NCBI RefSeq assembly: GCF_023701745.1
Contig: NZ_JAJOZB010000001.1
Span: 5,059,501-5,123,500 of the forward strand
Reading direction: 5' to 3'
DNA from: Streptomyces sp. RKAG293
GTDB lineage: Bacteria > Actinomycetota > Actinomycetes > Streptomycetales > Streptomycetaceae
DNA: 64,000 nucleotides
A program made the position numbers and the translations under genes. Within the stretch, counting starts at the first letter, position 1. The number at the start of each line of letters is the position of its first letter. Shown here one piece after another: positions 33,624-41,591 of the stretch. Under the pieces are notes generated by a model. That model made no database searches. It had not been told where the DNA came from and saw nothing but the letters and a program-made list of their open reading frames with translations.

Positions 33624-34466
33624 TCAGCGGGTGAGGAGCGTGGCCAGTTGGGTGGCGAAGGCCGGGGCGTGGGGGAGGTAGCCGGCGTGGTTGCCCGGGA
33701 AGTCGGTGATGGAGATGCCCAGGCGGGTGGCCAGAACGGTGTTGGGGAGGTAGGGGAGGAAGCCGCGGGAGTCGCGGCCGCCGGCCAGGGCCAGTTGGGG
33801 GGTCACGGCGGCCAGGGCGGTCAGGTCCGGGAGGTGATTCGTGACCGGCAGGAGCTCGTGGGCCAGGAAGTGGTCGGTGTTGGCGGACATCCGGGTGACG
33901 AGGTCGCGGATCCGTGGGGGGAGCCCCGTGTGGGGCAGGGGGCCTTCGGTGTCCAGGCCCATGCGGGCGCCGAAGACCTCCATCGCGGGGCCGACGCCGT
34001 CGCGGAGGTAGATGGCGTGGACGTTCCTGAGGAAGGCGACGTGCTCCTCGGCGTCGGGGAGCACACCGAACAACGGGGGTTCGTGGGGGACGGCGATGCG
34101 GACGCGGTCCGGGTGCCGGGTGAGCAGGTCGAGGGCGACGATGGCGCCCGAGCTGCTGCCGAACACGTCGGCGGGCTCGTCGGTCAGGGCGGCGAGGAGG
34201 AGGCGGGCGTCCTCGCTGTCGGTTTCGACGCTCATGTCCTGCGGCGGGCCGTCCACCGGGCTGCGGGAGTTGCCGCGCCGGTCGTAGGTGACGACGGTGC
34301 AGCGGTCGGCCAGGGCTCCGGCGACGCCCTCGAAGACGCCGGCGTCGCCGGAGCCGCCGTGGATCATGAGCAGGACGGGACCGGAGCCGCGGATCTCGTA
34401 GTGGAGGGTGGCTCCGGGCACTTTGAGCGTGTCGGTCCTGGGCGCGTTCGTCGACGGCGCGTTCAT
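33624..34466 (-). CDS. Alpha/beta hydrolase
   Basis: A 280-residue protein with the alpha/beta hydrolase signatures: LLMIHGGSGDAGVFEGV (oxyanion loop HGG), TYDRRGNSRS, the nucleophile elbow VFGSSSGAIVALDLL (GxSxG) and a C-terminal histidine in GNHAGYLPHAP. Substrate unknown; esters or epoxide-like small molecules are typical. ATG 34466 has AGGAGGA 4 bases upstream. It is the last gene of the minus-strand run but lies beyond the STAS terminator, so has its own promoter. Confidence 0.88.
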   Translation of the reverse strand: MNAPSTNAPRTDTLKVPGATLHYEIRGSGPVLLMIHGGSGDAGVFEGVAGALADRCTVVTYDRRGNSRSPVDGPPQDMSVETDSEDARLLLAALTDEPADVFGSSSGAIVALDLLTRHPDRVRIAVPHEPPLFGVLPDAEEHVAFLRNVHAIYLRDGVGPAMEVFGARMGLDTEGPLPHTGLPPRIRDLVTRMSANTDHFLAHELLPVTNHLPDLTALAAVTPQLALAGGRDSRGFLPYLPNTVLATRLGISITDFPGNHAGYLPHAPAFATQLATLLTR

Positions 34467-34504
34467 CGGTCCTCCTGAGGCGTTCCGGGGTCCTGGCCGG
34501 CGCC

Positions 34505-34547
34505 GCCCGGATCCGTCAGGTCTTGGTGGCCCCTGGCGGATCCGGGC
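34505..34547. terminator. Terminator after the STAS gene
   Basis: GCCCGGATCCG (34505-34515) pairs with CGGATCCGGGC (34537-34547); an inner CAGG/CCTG pair is also possible. It closes the efflux/STAS operon. Confidence 0.75.
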
Positions 34548-34569
34548 AACGACCCCACTGTGGCCCGCG

Positions 34570-34983
34570 TCACCGACAGGGCGCTGATACGCGGCCGACG
34601 CGAGCGTCCTGGACGGCGAAGGTCCCGTCCAGGCCCGTGAGGTGCAGGAGCTTGCGGAGGTGCGGGCGGACGCCGGTGAGGTGCAGCCGGCCGTGCTGTG
34701 CGCTGATGAGGTTGTGGGCGTGGACGAGTACCGATAGCCCGCGGCAGTCCATGAACGTGACGCCGGTGACGTCGATGACGAGGTCGGGAGGGTGGACGGC
34801 CCTGCCTCCGCCCCCGCCCCCGCGCTCCCTGCGGGCGAGTCCGTCCAGCCGTCGGCTGATGTACGGCGCGGCCATGAGGTCGATCTCGCCGTGGAGTTCG
34901 ACGATCGGCGCGGTGCCGCGGGTGCCGGTGCGGATGTGGACGGCGAAGGCGGGGCTCGGGTGATCCGGGGGTATGAGATGCAC
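34570..34983 (-). CDS. STAS-domain anti-anti-sigma-factor-like protein with altered phospho-site
   Basis: A 137-residue SpoIIAA-like protein (PIVELHGEIDLMAAPYISRRLD, DLVIDVTGVTFMDCRGLSVLVHAHN, LHLTGVRPHLRKLLHLTGL). In classical members the loop is D-S/C-S-G, where the second serine is phosphorylated by an anti-sigma kinase. Here it reads D-C-R-G, so the phosphorylatable serine is arginine. A glycine/arginine insertion (RRERGGGGGGRA) sits before strand 3. GTG 34983 has GGAAGGA 7 bases upstream. It follows the efflux permease by 68 bases and is probably the last gene of that operon. Confidence 0.85.
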   Translation of the reverse strand: MHLIPPDHPSPAFAVHIRTGTRGTAPIVELHGEIDLMAAPYISRRLDGLARRERGGGGGGRAVHPPDLVIDVTGVTFMDCRGLSVLVHAHNLISAQHGRLHLTGVRPHLRKLLHLTGLDGTFAVQDARVGRVSAPCR

Positions 34984-35051
34984 GGGGGCTTCCTTCCGGT
35001 GAGGTTCCACGGGAGGCGTACGCGAGGCGTACGGGCTCGGCCGGACAGGCC

Positions 35052-36251
35052 CTACGCGGCGTGCAGGGCCAGGGTCGGCGACAGGCGGGCCGCGCGGACC
35101 GCCGGATAGAGGCCGGCGACGGTGCCGATGATGAGCGTGGCGCCGAAGCCGCCGCTGACGGCCCACGGCGGCACCACCCACGGCAGTCCGCCGGTGGTGG
35201 CGTAGACGAAGGTGGCGAGTGAGCCGAGGGCGATGCCCGCGAGGCCGCCGAGCCCGGAGAGCATGAGGGACTCGGTGACGAACTGGATGCGGATCTGGCC
35301 CCTGGTCGCGCCCAGGGAGCGGCGCAAGCCGATCTCGTAACGGCGTTCCAGCACCGAGATGATCATGGTGTTGGCGACCCCGACGCCCCCGACCAGCAGG
35401 GCGACCCCGCCGAGACCGAGCAGCAGATTGGTGAACGCGCCGTCCGTGGCGGCCTTCGCCTGCAGTGCCGCCGAAGGATCGGTGACCTTCACGACCTGCG
35501 GGTTCTGCGGGTTGGCGGTGCGCGGGACCAGGTCGCGTACGGCGGCGACCGCGGCGTCGGTGGACCGTTCGTAGACGGACGTGGGATGGCCGTCGAAGCC
35601 CAGCAGCCGTTCTGCCGCGTCCCACCCGACGAGGGCGGAGCGTTCGATCTCGGGGGCGAGCGGCAGCGGGTCGAGGATGCCGGTGACGGTGAAGTACCGG
35701 CCGCCGATGAACACCTGCTGCCCGGGGGCGGTGATGCCGAGGCGGTCGGCGGCGACGCTGCCGAGCACGACGGACGGGTACCTGCCGGTGGCCTTGTTGA
35801 GCCAGCTGCCGCTGCGCACCGAGCCGCGCAGGGTCTTCAGCAGCTCTTCCGTGGTCGCCTTGACGGCGATGCCGCCGGTGTCGCCCTCGGGGATCTTCTC
35901 GGAACGGCGTACCGACTGCTTGATGTCGCCGGTGGCACCCACCTGCTCGACGCCCGGGATCCGGCCGATCATGCCGGGGGCCTCCTTCGGCAGCCGGGCG
36001 TCCTGGCCGGTGAACAGCGCGTCGCCGGGGGTCACGACGAGCATGTTGGTGCCCAACCGGTCGAGCTCCCGCATGAGTTGGGCCTTGCTGGAGGACGAGA
36101 TCCCGACCACCGCGATCATCGTCGCGATGCCGAGGGCGATGCCCAGCGCGGACAGGACGACGCGCAGGGGACGGCCGCGCAGTCCGGCGGATCCGACGTG
36201 GAACACATCGCGGGCGCTGAGCCGGGCGGGGGAGAGTGCGGTGCGCCTCAT
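35052..36251 (-). CDS. MacB-type ABC transporter permease
   Basis: A 399-residue permease with the MacB/FtsX architecture: one N-terminal helix (RPLRVVLSALGIALGIATMIA), an extracytoplasmic MacB-PCD domain (residues about 50-260) and three C-terminal helices (LLLGLGGVALLVGGVGVANTMI, LGGLAGIALGSLATFVY, GGFGATLIIGTVAGLYPAVRAARLSP) with ERRYEIGLRRSLGATRGQI. Such systems expel peptides or drugs, or signal envelope stress. It overlaps the ATPase gene by 4 bases. Confidence 0.9.
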   Translation of the reverse strand: MRRTALSPARLSARDVFHVGSAGLRGRPLRVVLSALGIALGIATMIAVVGISSSSKAQLMRELDRLGTNMLVVTPGDALFTGQDARLPKEAPGMIGRIPGVEQVGATGDIKQSVRRSEKIPEGDTGGIAVKATTEELLKTLRGSVRSGSWLNKATGRYPSVVLGSVAADRLGITAPGQQVFIGGRYFTVTGILDPLPLAPEIERSALVGWDAAERLLGFDGHPTSVYERSTDAAVAAVRDLVPRTANPQNPQVVKVTDPSAALQAKAATDGAFTNLLLGLGGVALLVGGVGVANTMIISVLERRYEIGLRRSLGATRGQIRIQFVTESLMLSGLGGLAGIALGSLATFVYATTGGLPWVVPPWAVSGGFGATLIIGTVAGLYPAVRAARLSPTLALHAA

Positions 36252-37021
36252 ACGGCGACCGCTCCGGCGTCGGTCCCGGTGCCGGGCGCGGAGTCGGGTG
36301 CGTTGCCCGTCCCGCCACTCGTAGGGGTCTGCCTGGTGTCCGCCACGACCCGGCCGTCGCGGATCCGCACCTGGCGGGGCAGCCGGTCGGCGATCTCGCT
36401 GTCGTGGGTGATCACGGCGATGGTCGCGCCTTCCTTGTTGAGGTCGTGCAGCAGCTCCATGACCGCCTCGCCCGAGGCGGAGTCCAGGGCGCCGGTGGGC
36501 TCGTCGGCGAGCAGCAGATCGGGTTCGCCGACGACGGCGCGCGCGATGGCGACGCGCTGCTTCTGCCCGCCGGACAGCTGGTGCGGCTTGTGGTCCATCC
36601 GGTCCGCGAGGCCGACGCGCTCCAGTGCGGCGGCGGCCCGGCGGCGGCGTTCGGCGCGCGGCAGGCCCGAGTAGAGCAGCCCCTCGGCCACGTTGTCCTG
36701 GGCGCTGATGCCGGGCACGAGATGGAACGCCTGGAAGACGAAGCCGACATGCTGGGCGCGCAGCGCGGAGAGCCTGCGGTCGGAGAGCGTGGCGACGTCG
36801 TGGCCCGCGATGGCGACCGAGCCGGAGGACGGCCGGTCGAGGGTGCCGACGATGTGCAGCAGGGTGGACTTGCCGGAGCCGGACGGGCCGACGATGGCGA
36901 GGAGTTCACCGTCGTCGATCGTCAGGTCCACGCCGCGCAGCGCCGCGACGCCGCCCGGGTACTCCTTCCCGACGCCGACGAGTTCCACGACGGTGTTCGG
37001 AGCGGTACGGATGGGACTCAC
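36248..37021 (-). CDS. MacB/LolD-type ABC transporter ATPase
   Basis: A 257-residue ATPase: Walker A GPSGSGKST, Q-loop FVFQAFHLVPGISAQDNV, signature LSGGQKQRVAIARA, Walker B LLLADEPTGALD, and H-loop ITHDSEIADR. The sequence belongs to the LolD/MacB group. A low-complexity tail (residues 230-257) follows. Both ends overlap neighbours by 4 bases, so the HlyD-like, ATPase and permease genes are translationally coupled. Confidence 0.93.
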   Translation of the reverse strand: MSPIRTAPNTVVELVGVGKEYPGGVAALRGVDLTIDDGELLAIVGPSGSGKSTLLHIVGTLDRPSSGSVAIAGHDVATLSDRRLSALRAQHVGFVFQAFHLVPGISAQDNVAEGLLYSGLPRAERRRRAAAALERVGLADRMDHKPHQLSGGQKQRVAIARAVVGEPDLLLADEPTGALDSASGEAVMELLHDLNKEGATIAVITHDSEIADRLPRQVRIRDGRVVADTRQTPTSGGTGNAPDSAPGTGTDAGAVAV

Positions 37022-38082
37022 AGCGACGGCACCCCGACCTTCATGCCCTCGCGCAGCCCGCCGCCGCTGACCTCGACCCGCCCCTGCCCGAACATGCCGA
37101 GCTCGACGGCGACATCGCGCGCCTTGCCGTTCTCCACGACCTGGACGCCGAAGCCGCCGCTGGGCAGCGCCAGCAGGGCGTTGACGGGTACGGACAGGAC
37201 GCCCTTGTGGGTCTGTCCGGTCAGGTTCACCGTCACCGGGGACTTGTCGAGGCCGCCGACCTTGGACGGGTCGTCGAAGGTGACCGTGACGGAGATCTTG
37301 GGTGTCTTGTCCTGCGGGTCCTCGCCCTCCTCGACGGTCTTGCCGATGGAGGAGACCTTGCCCTGCGCGGTCCCGCCGCCCGGCAGGTCGACGGTGACCT
37401 TGGTGCCGGTCCGCGCCAGCTGACCGTCGGCGACCTCCAGCTTGAACTCGACGATCCGCTCGGAACTGGTCGTGGTCAGCACCGGTTTGCCGGGGCCGGC
37501 CTGGTCGCCGACGGTGGAGTCCGCCGACTTGATCCGTACCGGACCGGCGGAGAAGGCGATCTGGTCGGGGCCGGTCGTGCCGGTCTTCGGCAGGTCGTGG
37601 TCCTTCTGCCAGCGCTTCACGGCATCGGCGGTGCCGGCGGTGAACTTGTCGTCGTCGGCCAGACCGGAGCCGAAGCCGAGGGCGCGCAGGTTCTCCTTCA
37701 ACTGCCGGACATCGTCGCCCTTGTCGCCGGTCTTCAGCGTCCGGTACATGGGGGTCGTGCCGTACATCAGCCGTACGGGCTTGCCGTCGACCTCGTACAG
37801 CCTGCCGTCGCGGGCGACGGAGGAGCCGGCGCCGGCGACCCAGGTGATGGTGCCCATGGCGCCCGCGTTGATCTTGCGCTCCTTGGAGTACCCGAGCGTG
37901 CCCTGCTTCTGGGTGCTGTCGCTGAGATCGCCGCGCGCGATCGGGGCGGTCGCCGGCGGCAGGCCGGAGTTCTGCTGGGTCACCCCCTTGTCGGGGGCGG
38001 CCAGCGCGGTGACCGCCACGCCGCCCCCGGCGACGACCACGACCACCGCCACGGCGGCCAGAACGATTCTCTTGCGCTTCAT
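37018..38082 (-). CDS. Periplasmic-adaptor-like (HlyD/MacA) protein with peptidoglycan-binding domain
   Basis: A 354-residue protein with an N-terminal membrane anchor (RIVLAAVAVVVVVAGGGVAV), a PG_binding_1 domain (residues about 115-165, TGDKGDDVRQLKENLRALGF ... GTADAVKRWQKDHDLP) and a C-terminal beta-barrel typical of MacA/HlyD adaptors (VTVDLPGGGTAQGKVSSIGK). In Gram-positives this set forms ABC efflux modules that sense or export envelope-active compounds. ATG 38082 begins MKRKRIVL; frame upstream runs into a 9-bp repeat and is not coding. Confidence 0.88.
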   Translation of the reverse strand: MKRKRIVLAAVAVVVVVAGGGVAVTALAAPDKGVTQQNSGLPPATAPIARGDLSDSTQKQGTLGYSKERKINAGAMGTITWVAGAGSSVARDGRLYEVDGKPVRLMYGTTPMYRTLKTGDKGDDVRQLKENLRALGFGSGLADDDKFTAGTADAVKRWQKDHDLPKTGTTGPDQIAFSAGPVRIKSADSTVGDQAGPGKPVLTTTSSERIVEFKLEVADGQLARTGTKVTVDLPGGGTAQGKVSSIGKTVEEGEDPQDKTPKISVTVTFDDPSKVGGLDKSPVTVNLTGQTHKGVLSVPVNALLALPSGGFGVQVVENGKARDVAVELGMFGQGRVEVSGGGLREGMKVGVPSL

Positions 38083-38127
38083 CGACGTATTCCCGTCCGT
38101 CCCTGCGTGCTCTGCGGCGTGCTCTGT

Positions 38128-38172
38128 GTTCCGTGCGTTGGGTGCGTTCCGTGCGTTCCGTGCGTTCCGTGC
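38128..38172. repeat. Five 9-bp tandem repeats
   Basis: GTTCCGTGC, GTTGGGTGC, then three more GTTCCGTGC copies, in the gap between the lipoprotein and HlyD-like genes. A duplicated GTGCTCTG lies just before (38108-38126). Confidence 0.9.
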
Positions 38173-38206
38173 GTGTTCTTGCGCATGGCGTCGGTTCCGC
38201 CGGCCG

Positions 38207-38695
38207 TCAGTCGACGGAGCAGAGCTTGTTGGCCTTGTCGAACTTCTCCTTCTCCGCGCCCTGCGGCATCGGCATGGCCTTCTGCATCCCGCCACCGCCG
38301 CCATAGTTCGGATCGGGCATGTCGACACCGTTCTTACGCATGCACTGGGCGAACTTGAGAGCCTTGTCCTTGTCCGCCTGGGATATCTCTCCCGACGGAT
38401 TCGCGCTGAACTGCTTGCAGGCGTCCATCGCCTTCTTCATGGACGCCTCGCTGCCGTTGCTGCCGATCGTCATGCCCCGCGGGTCCTCGCCCGGCTTGGG
38501 TTCCTGCACGTCCATGCCGTTGTCCCGCAGGCACTTGCGGAACTTGAGCGCCTTGTCGGCGGCGGTGTCGGCCGAGCTCTTCCCGGGCGATCCCTTCGCG
38601 TCGGAGTCCGAATCGGAGCCAGAACAGGCGGAGGCGAACAGGGCGAGAGCGGCCAGTGCCGCGGCGCCGGCGGAAACACGGTGACGATTTCTCAT
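38207..38695 (-). CDS. Lipoprotein of the efflux operon, internally duplicated
   Basis: A 162-residue lipoprotein (AALAALALFASACSGSDSDSD, lipobox ASAC). The mature part is a two-fold repeat: DKALKFRKCLRDNGMDVQEPKPG and DKALKFAQCMRKNGVDMPDPN, each followed by KKAMDACKQF- or KFDKANKLC-type helices, giving four conserved cysteines. Proteins like this are regularly encoded with HlyD/MacB-like modules and may be the sensing or substrate-capture part (inference). ATG 38695; it is divergent from the two-component genes. Confidence 0.8.
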   Translation of the reverse strand: MRNRHRVSAGAAALAALALFASACSGSDSDSDAKGSPGKSSADTAADKALKFRKCLRDNGMDVQEPKPGEDPRGMTIGSNGSEASMKKAMDACKQFSANPSGEISQADKDKALKFAQCMRKNGVDMPDPNYGGGGGMQKAMPMPQGAEKEKFDKANKLCSVD

Positions 38696-38819
38696 GGGAT
38701 TCTCACTTTTCGACGGTTCCGGATAGTGACGGGAAGAGATTGACAGCCGCAGAGCTCTCGTTTCTCTAAGCGAGGTCCTTTACAACGCCGAAAGGTCCCC
38801 ATCGGGTAAACAGGGGCAC

Positions 38820-39605
38820 ATGCGTGTTCTGCTGGTGGAGGACGAGGAATTCCTGGCCGAAATGGTGGCCGACGGGCTGCGCCGTGACGCCATCGCGGTG
38901 GACGTGGCGTCGGACGGCGCGGAAGGGCTGCGGAAACTCCGGTTCGGCGCCTACGACGTGCTCGTCCTGGACCGCGATCTGCCCGGGGTGCACGGCGACG
39001 AGGTCTGCCGCCGGGTGGTGGAGCAGCGGCTGCTCACCCGGGTGCTGATGCTCACCGCCGCGGGCACCGTCCGCGACCGGGTGGCGGGGCTCGGCCTGGG
39101 CGCCGACGACTACCTCACCAAGCCGTTCGCCTACGACGAGTTGCTCGCCCGGGTCCTGGCGCTGGGCCGCCGCGTACACCCCGCGCTGCCCCCGGTGATC
39201 GAACGCGCCGGCCTCGTCATGGACGGCGCGCGCCGCCAGGCGAGCCGCGACGGCCGGTATCTGAGCCTGTCCCGGAAGGAGTTCGCGGTGCTGGAGGTAC
39301 TGATGCGCGCGGACGGCGCGGTCGTCAGCGGAGAGGACCTGATCGAGCAGGTGTGGGAGGAGGACACCAGCTACCGGACGAACGCGGTCCGGGTGACGCT
39401 CAGCAAGCTGCGCACCAAGCTGGGCGAGCCGCAGGTGGTGGAGACGGTGCCGGGCGTCGGCTACCGGATCGCCGACGTTCCCGTGGACCAGAACCCGGGC
39501 CCCGCCTCCGGGGGCCATGACCCGGATCCCGCCTCCCTGGACCGGCACCCCAGTCCCGCCTCCGGGGACCAGAACCCGAACTCCGCCTCCGGGGAGCGGT
39601 CATGA
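38820..39605 (+). CDS. OmpR-family response regulator with repetitive C-terminal tail
   Basis: A 261-residue regulator. The receiver (1-115) has VEDEEF, phospho-Asp in VLVLDRDLPG, TAAGT and TKPFAY. The winged helix (125-220) includes SRKEFAVLEVLMRADG and VRVTLSKLRTKLGEPQ. After GVGYRIADVPV comes an unusual 40-residue tail of about four copies of a D-Q-N-P-x-P-A-S-G motif. It overlaps the kinase start by 4 bases and is divergent from the efflux operon, its probable target. Confidence 0.9.
   Translation: MRVLLVEDEEFLAEMVADGLRRDAIAVDVASDGAEGLRKLRFGAYDVLVLDRDLPGVHGDEVCRRVVEQRLLTRVLMLTAAGTVRDRVAGLGLGADDYLTKPFAYDELLARVLALGRRVHPALPPVIERAGLVMDGARRQASRDGRYLSLSRKEFAVLEVLMRADGAVVSGEDLIEQVWEEDTSYRTNAVRVTLSKLRTKLGEPQVVETVPGVGYRIADVPVDQNPGPASGGHDPDPASLDRHPSPASGDQNPNSASGERS
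39488..39600. repeat. In-frame ~27-30-bp repeats at the end of the response regulator
   Basis: Four degenerate copies of (GACC)AGAACCCGGGCCCCGCC(TCCGGGG), translating to repeated DQNPxPASG-like blocks, fill the last 37 codons and end just before the stop/start overlap with the kinase gene. Confidence 0.85.
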
Positions 39606-40822
39606 GCCGGCTGCGACTGCGGCTGTGGCGGCTGAGCAGTGAACGTGCCCGGCTGACGAGTCTGTACGGCGGGCTCCTGGTGCTGGCCGGCGGCGTGCTG
39701 ATCGCCCTGGTGTACTCGCTGGTGCGCAGCGGGCTCTACTCCACCATCAGCCTCGCCGTCACCACGGCCGTCCCCAGCAACGGTGTGCGCGCCCCGTACG
39801 CCCTGCCGACCAGGCAGTTCGCCGAGGCCCAGCCCGCGGTGCCGATGCCGGGGGTGACGTTCGATCCCGCCAACGTGCACGCGGCGACGAAGATGATCAC
39901 GACGGCGGCGGAGAGCGCGGCCCTCAGCAAACTGCTGACCGTCTCCCTCGTCTCGCTCGCCGTCTTCGCCGTGCTGTCGGTGGCGCTGGCCTGGTGGATG
40001 GCGGGACGGGTGCTGCGCCCGGTGGGCGTCATCACGTCCACCGCCCGCCGGCTGTCCGGGGAGAACCTGCACGAGCGCATCAAGTTGAAGGCGCCGCCCG
40101 GCGAGCTGAAGCAGCTCGCCGACACGTTCGACACCATGCTCGACCGGATAGAGCAGCTGGTCTCCGCCCAGCAGCGGTTCGTCGCCAACGCGGCCCACGA
40201 GCTGCGGACGCCGCTGGCCGTGCAGCGTGCCGCGGCCGAGATCGGACTGGCGGACCCGGACCTGGATCCGGAACGGCTGGCGCGTCTGCGCGGCAAACTC
40301 ATCGACGTCGCCGATGACAGCGAGAAGCTGATCGACGGACTGCTGCTGCTCTCGGCCAGCGACCAGGGGCTGGAGCGGGTCGGGCCGATCGCGCTCGACG
40401 CGACCGCGGCGAGCGTGGCGAAGGCGCTCGCGGACCAGGCGAGCGAGCACGGGGTCACCGTCGGGACCGAACTGCGGCCGCTGACCGTGCAGGGCGAGGC
40501 CGTGCTGCTCGGGCATCTGGTGCACAACCTGGTGAGCAACGCGATCCGCTACAACCACCCGGGCGGGCAGGTGCGGGTCACGGTCGGCGCGGACGGCCTG
40601 GAGGTCACCAACACCGGCCCCGAGGTGCCGGCCGCGGCGGTGCCCGAGCTCTTCGAGCCCTTCCGCCGGATGCAGGCCCGGCGGCACCGGCCGGGGGAGG
40701 GGGCGGGACTCGGGCTGTCCATCGTCGCCTCGATCGCCCGCGCGCACGGAGCCGTGGCCACCGCCGCCGCGAATCCCGGCGGCGGCCTGACGGTCCGCGT
40801 GGCCGGCTGGAATCCGACCTGA
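39602..40822 (+). CDS. Sensor histidine kinase
   Basis: A 406-residue kinase with two membrane helices (LYGGLLVLAGGVLIALVYSLV and LTVSLVSLAVFAVLSVALAWWM), a 70-residue external loop, a HAMP domain (AGRVLRPVGVITSTARRLS), HisKA with FVANAAHELRTPLAVQRAAAE, and the ATPase motifs VHNLVSNAIRYNHPGG and GEGAGLGLSIVASIARAH. The D-box is reduced (VTNTGPEVP). It is coupled to the preceding regulator by an ATGA overlap. Degenerate GGACCTGGAGGACCC-type repeats fill 40826-40910 after the stop. Confidence 0.9.
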   Translation: MSRLRLRLWRLSSERARLTSLYGGLLVLAGGVLIALVYSLVRSGLYSTISLAVTTAVPSNGVRAPYALPTRQFAEAQPAVPMPGVTFDPANVHAATKMITTAAESAALSKLLTVSLVSLAVFAVLSVALAWWMAGRVLRPVGVITSTARRLSGENLHERIKLKAPPGELKQLADTFDTMLDRIEQLVSAQQRFVANAAHELRTPLAVQRAAAEIGLADPDLDPERLARLRGKLIDVADDSEKLIDGLLLLSASDQGLERVGPIALDATAASVAKALADQASEHGVTVGTELRPLTVQGEAVLLGHLVHNLVSNAIRYNHPGGQVRVTVGADGLEVTNTGPEVPAAAVPELFEPFRRMQARRHRPGEGAGLGLSIVASIARAHGAVATAAANPGGGLTVRVAGWNPT

Positions 40823-40930
40823 GGCCTGGGGGACCTGGAGGACCCGGAGACCCCGGAGGACCCGGGGTCCTGGAGGCCCCGGAGACTCTGGAGGACCCGA
40901 GGTCCTCGAGGCTCTGGCGCCCTGGGGCTC

Positions 40931-41386
40931 CTAGAGGTCGAACTCCTTGGGGTCGATGCCCACCGCGAAGCACGCCTCGCGGACGACACCCTGCTCGGTC
41001 TTGTCGAAGTCACCGTCGGCGCCGCCGATGACGATGCCGATCTGGATGACGGCGCGGGCCTCGGTCGGCTTCTTCTGGACCTTGCCGATCTCCTGCAGGA
41101 TCCCGACCTTGCCGAAGTCGAAGTCGGCGGTCAGCTTGCCGAGGTAGGCGTCGAACCGGCGCTGCAGGTCCTCGGCCGGGAAGTTCTGCAGTACGTCGTT
41201 GCCCGCGATCAGCGACGCCACGCGCTGCCGCTCGGACGGGTCGATCTGACCGTCGGCGGCGGCGACCAGCGCGCACATCGCCATGCTCGCGTCGCGGAAC
41301 GCCCCGCTCTTGAGGTCGTTCTTCTTGGCGGTGAGCTGGGTCTGCATGGTCTGCGCGGACTCCTTGAAGCGGTTCCACAGGGCCAT
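40931..41386 (-). CDS. TerB-family tellurite-resistance-like protein
   Basis: A 151-residue helical protein: AFRDASMAMCALVAAADGQIDPSERQRV and VIQIGIVIGGADGDFDKTEQGVVREAC carry the two acidic metal-binding D-G-x-x-D/E motifs of TerB. TerB and TerD belong to calcium-linked stress modules. A terD gene lies about 5 kb away at 46535. ATG 41386 has GAGGAGA upstream. Confidence 0.88.
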   Translation of the reverse strand: MALWNRFKESAQTMQTQLTAKKNDLKSGAFRDASMAMCALVAAADGQIDPSERQRVASLIAGNDVLQNFPAEDLQRRFDAYLGKLTADFDFGKVGILQEIGKVQKKPTEARAVIQIGIVIGGADGDFDKTEQGVVREACFAVGIDPKEFDL

Positions 41387-41454
41387 GGTGGTGTCTCCTC
41401 GACGCATTGGCTTTCGATCTCGCCCAGGGAACTCCCCGGGGACCCCATGGAGTT

Positions 41455-41498
41455 CCCCGGTGCTCCCCGGCAGGGCTCCCGCCAGGGGAGCACCGGGG
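41455..41498. terminator. Terminator after the quinone oxidoreductase gene
   Basis: CCCCGGTGCTCCCC (41455-41468) pairs with GGGGAGCACCGGGG (41485-41498); the 16-base loop can fold further. Confidence 0.85.
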
Positions 41499-41514
41499 AG
41501 CGCGCGGGACCTGC

Positions 41515-41589
41515 GGCAAAGGATGCGACGGCAAAGGATGCGACGGCAAAGGATGCGACGGCGAAGAATGCGGCGGCGCAGGTCGCGGC
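41515..41589. repeat. Five 15-bp tandem repeats just past the oxidoreductase stop
   Basis: GGCAAAGGATGCGAC three times exactly (41515, 41530, 41545), then two decayed copies GGCGAAGAATGCGGC and GGCGCAGGTCGCGGC up to 41589. The oxidoreductase stop is at 41592-41594, so copies become more exact with distance from the gene. Confidence 0.92.
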
Positions 41590-41591
41590 GG

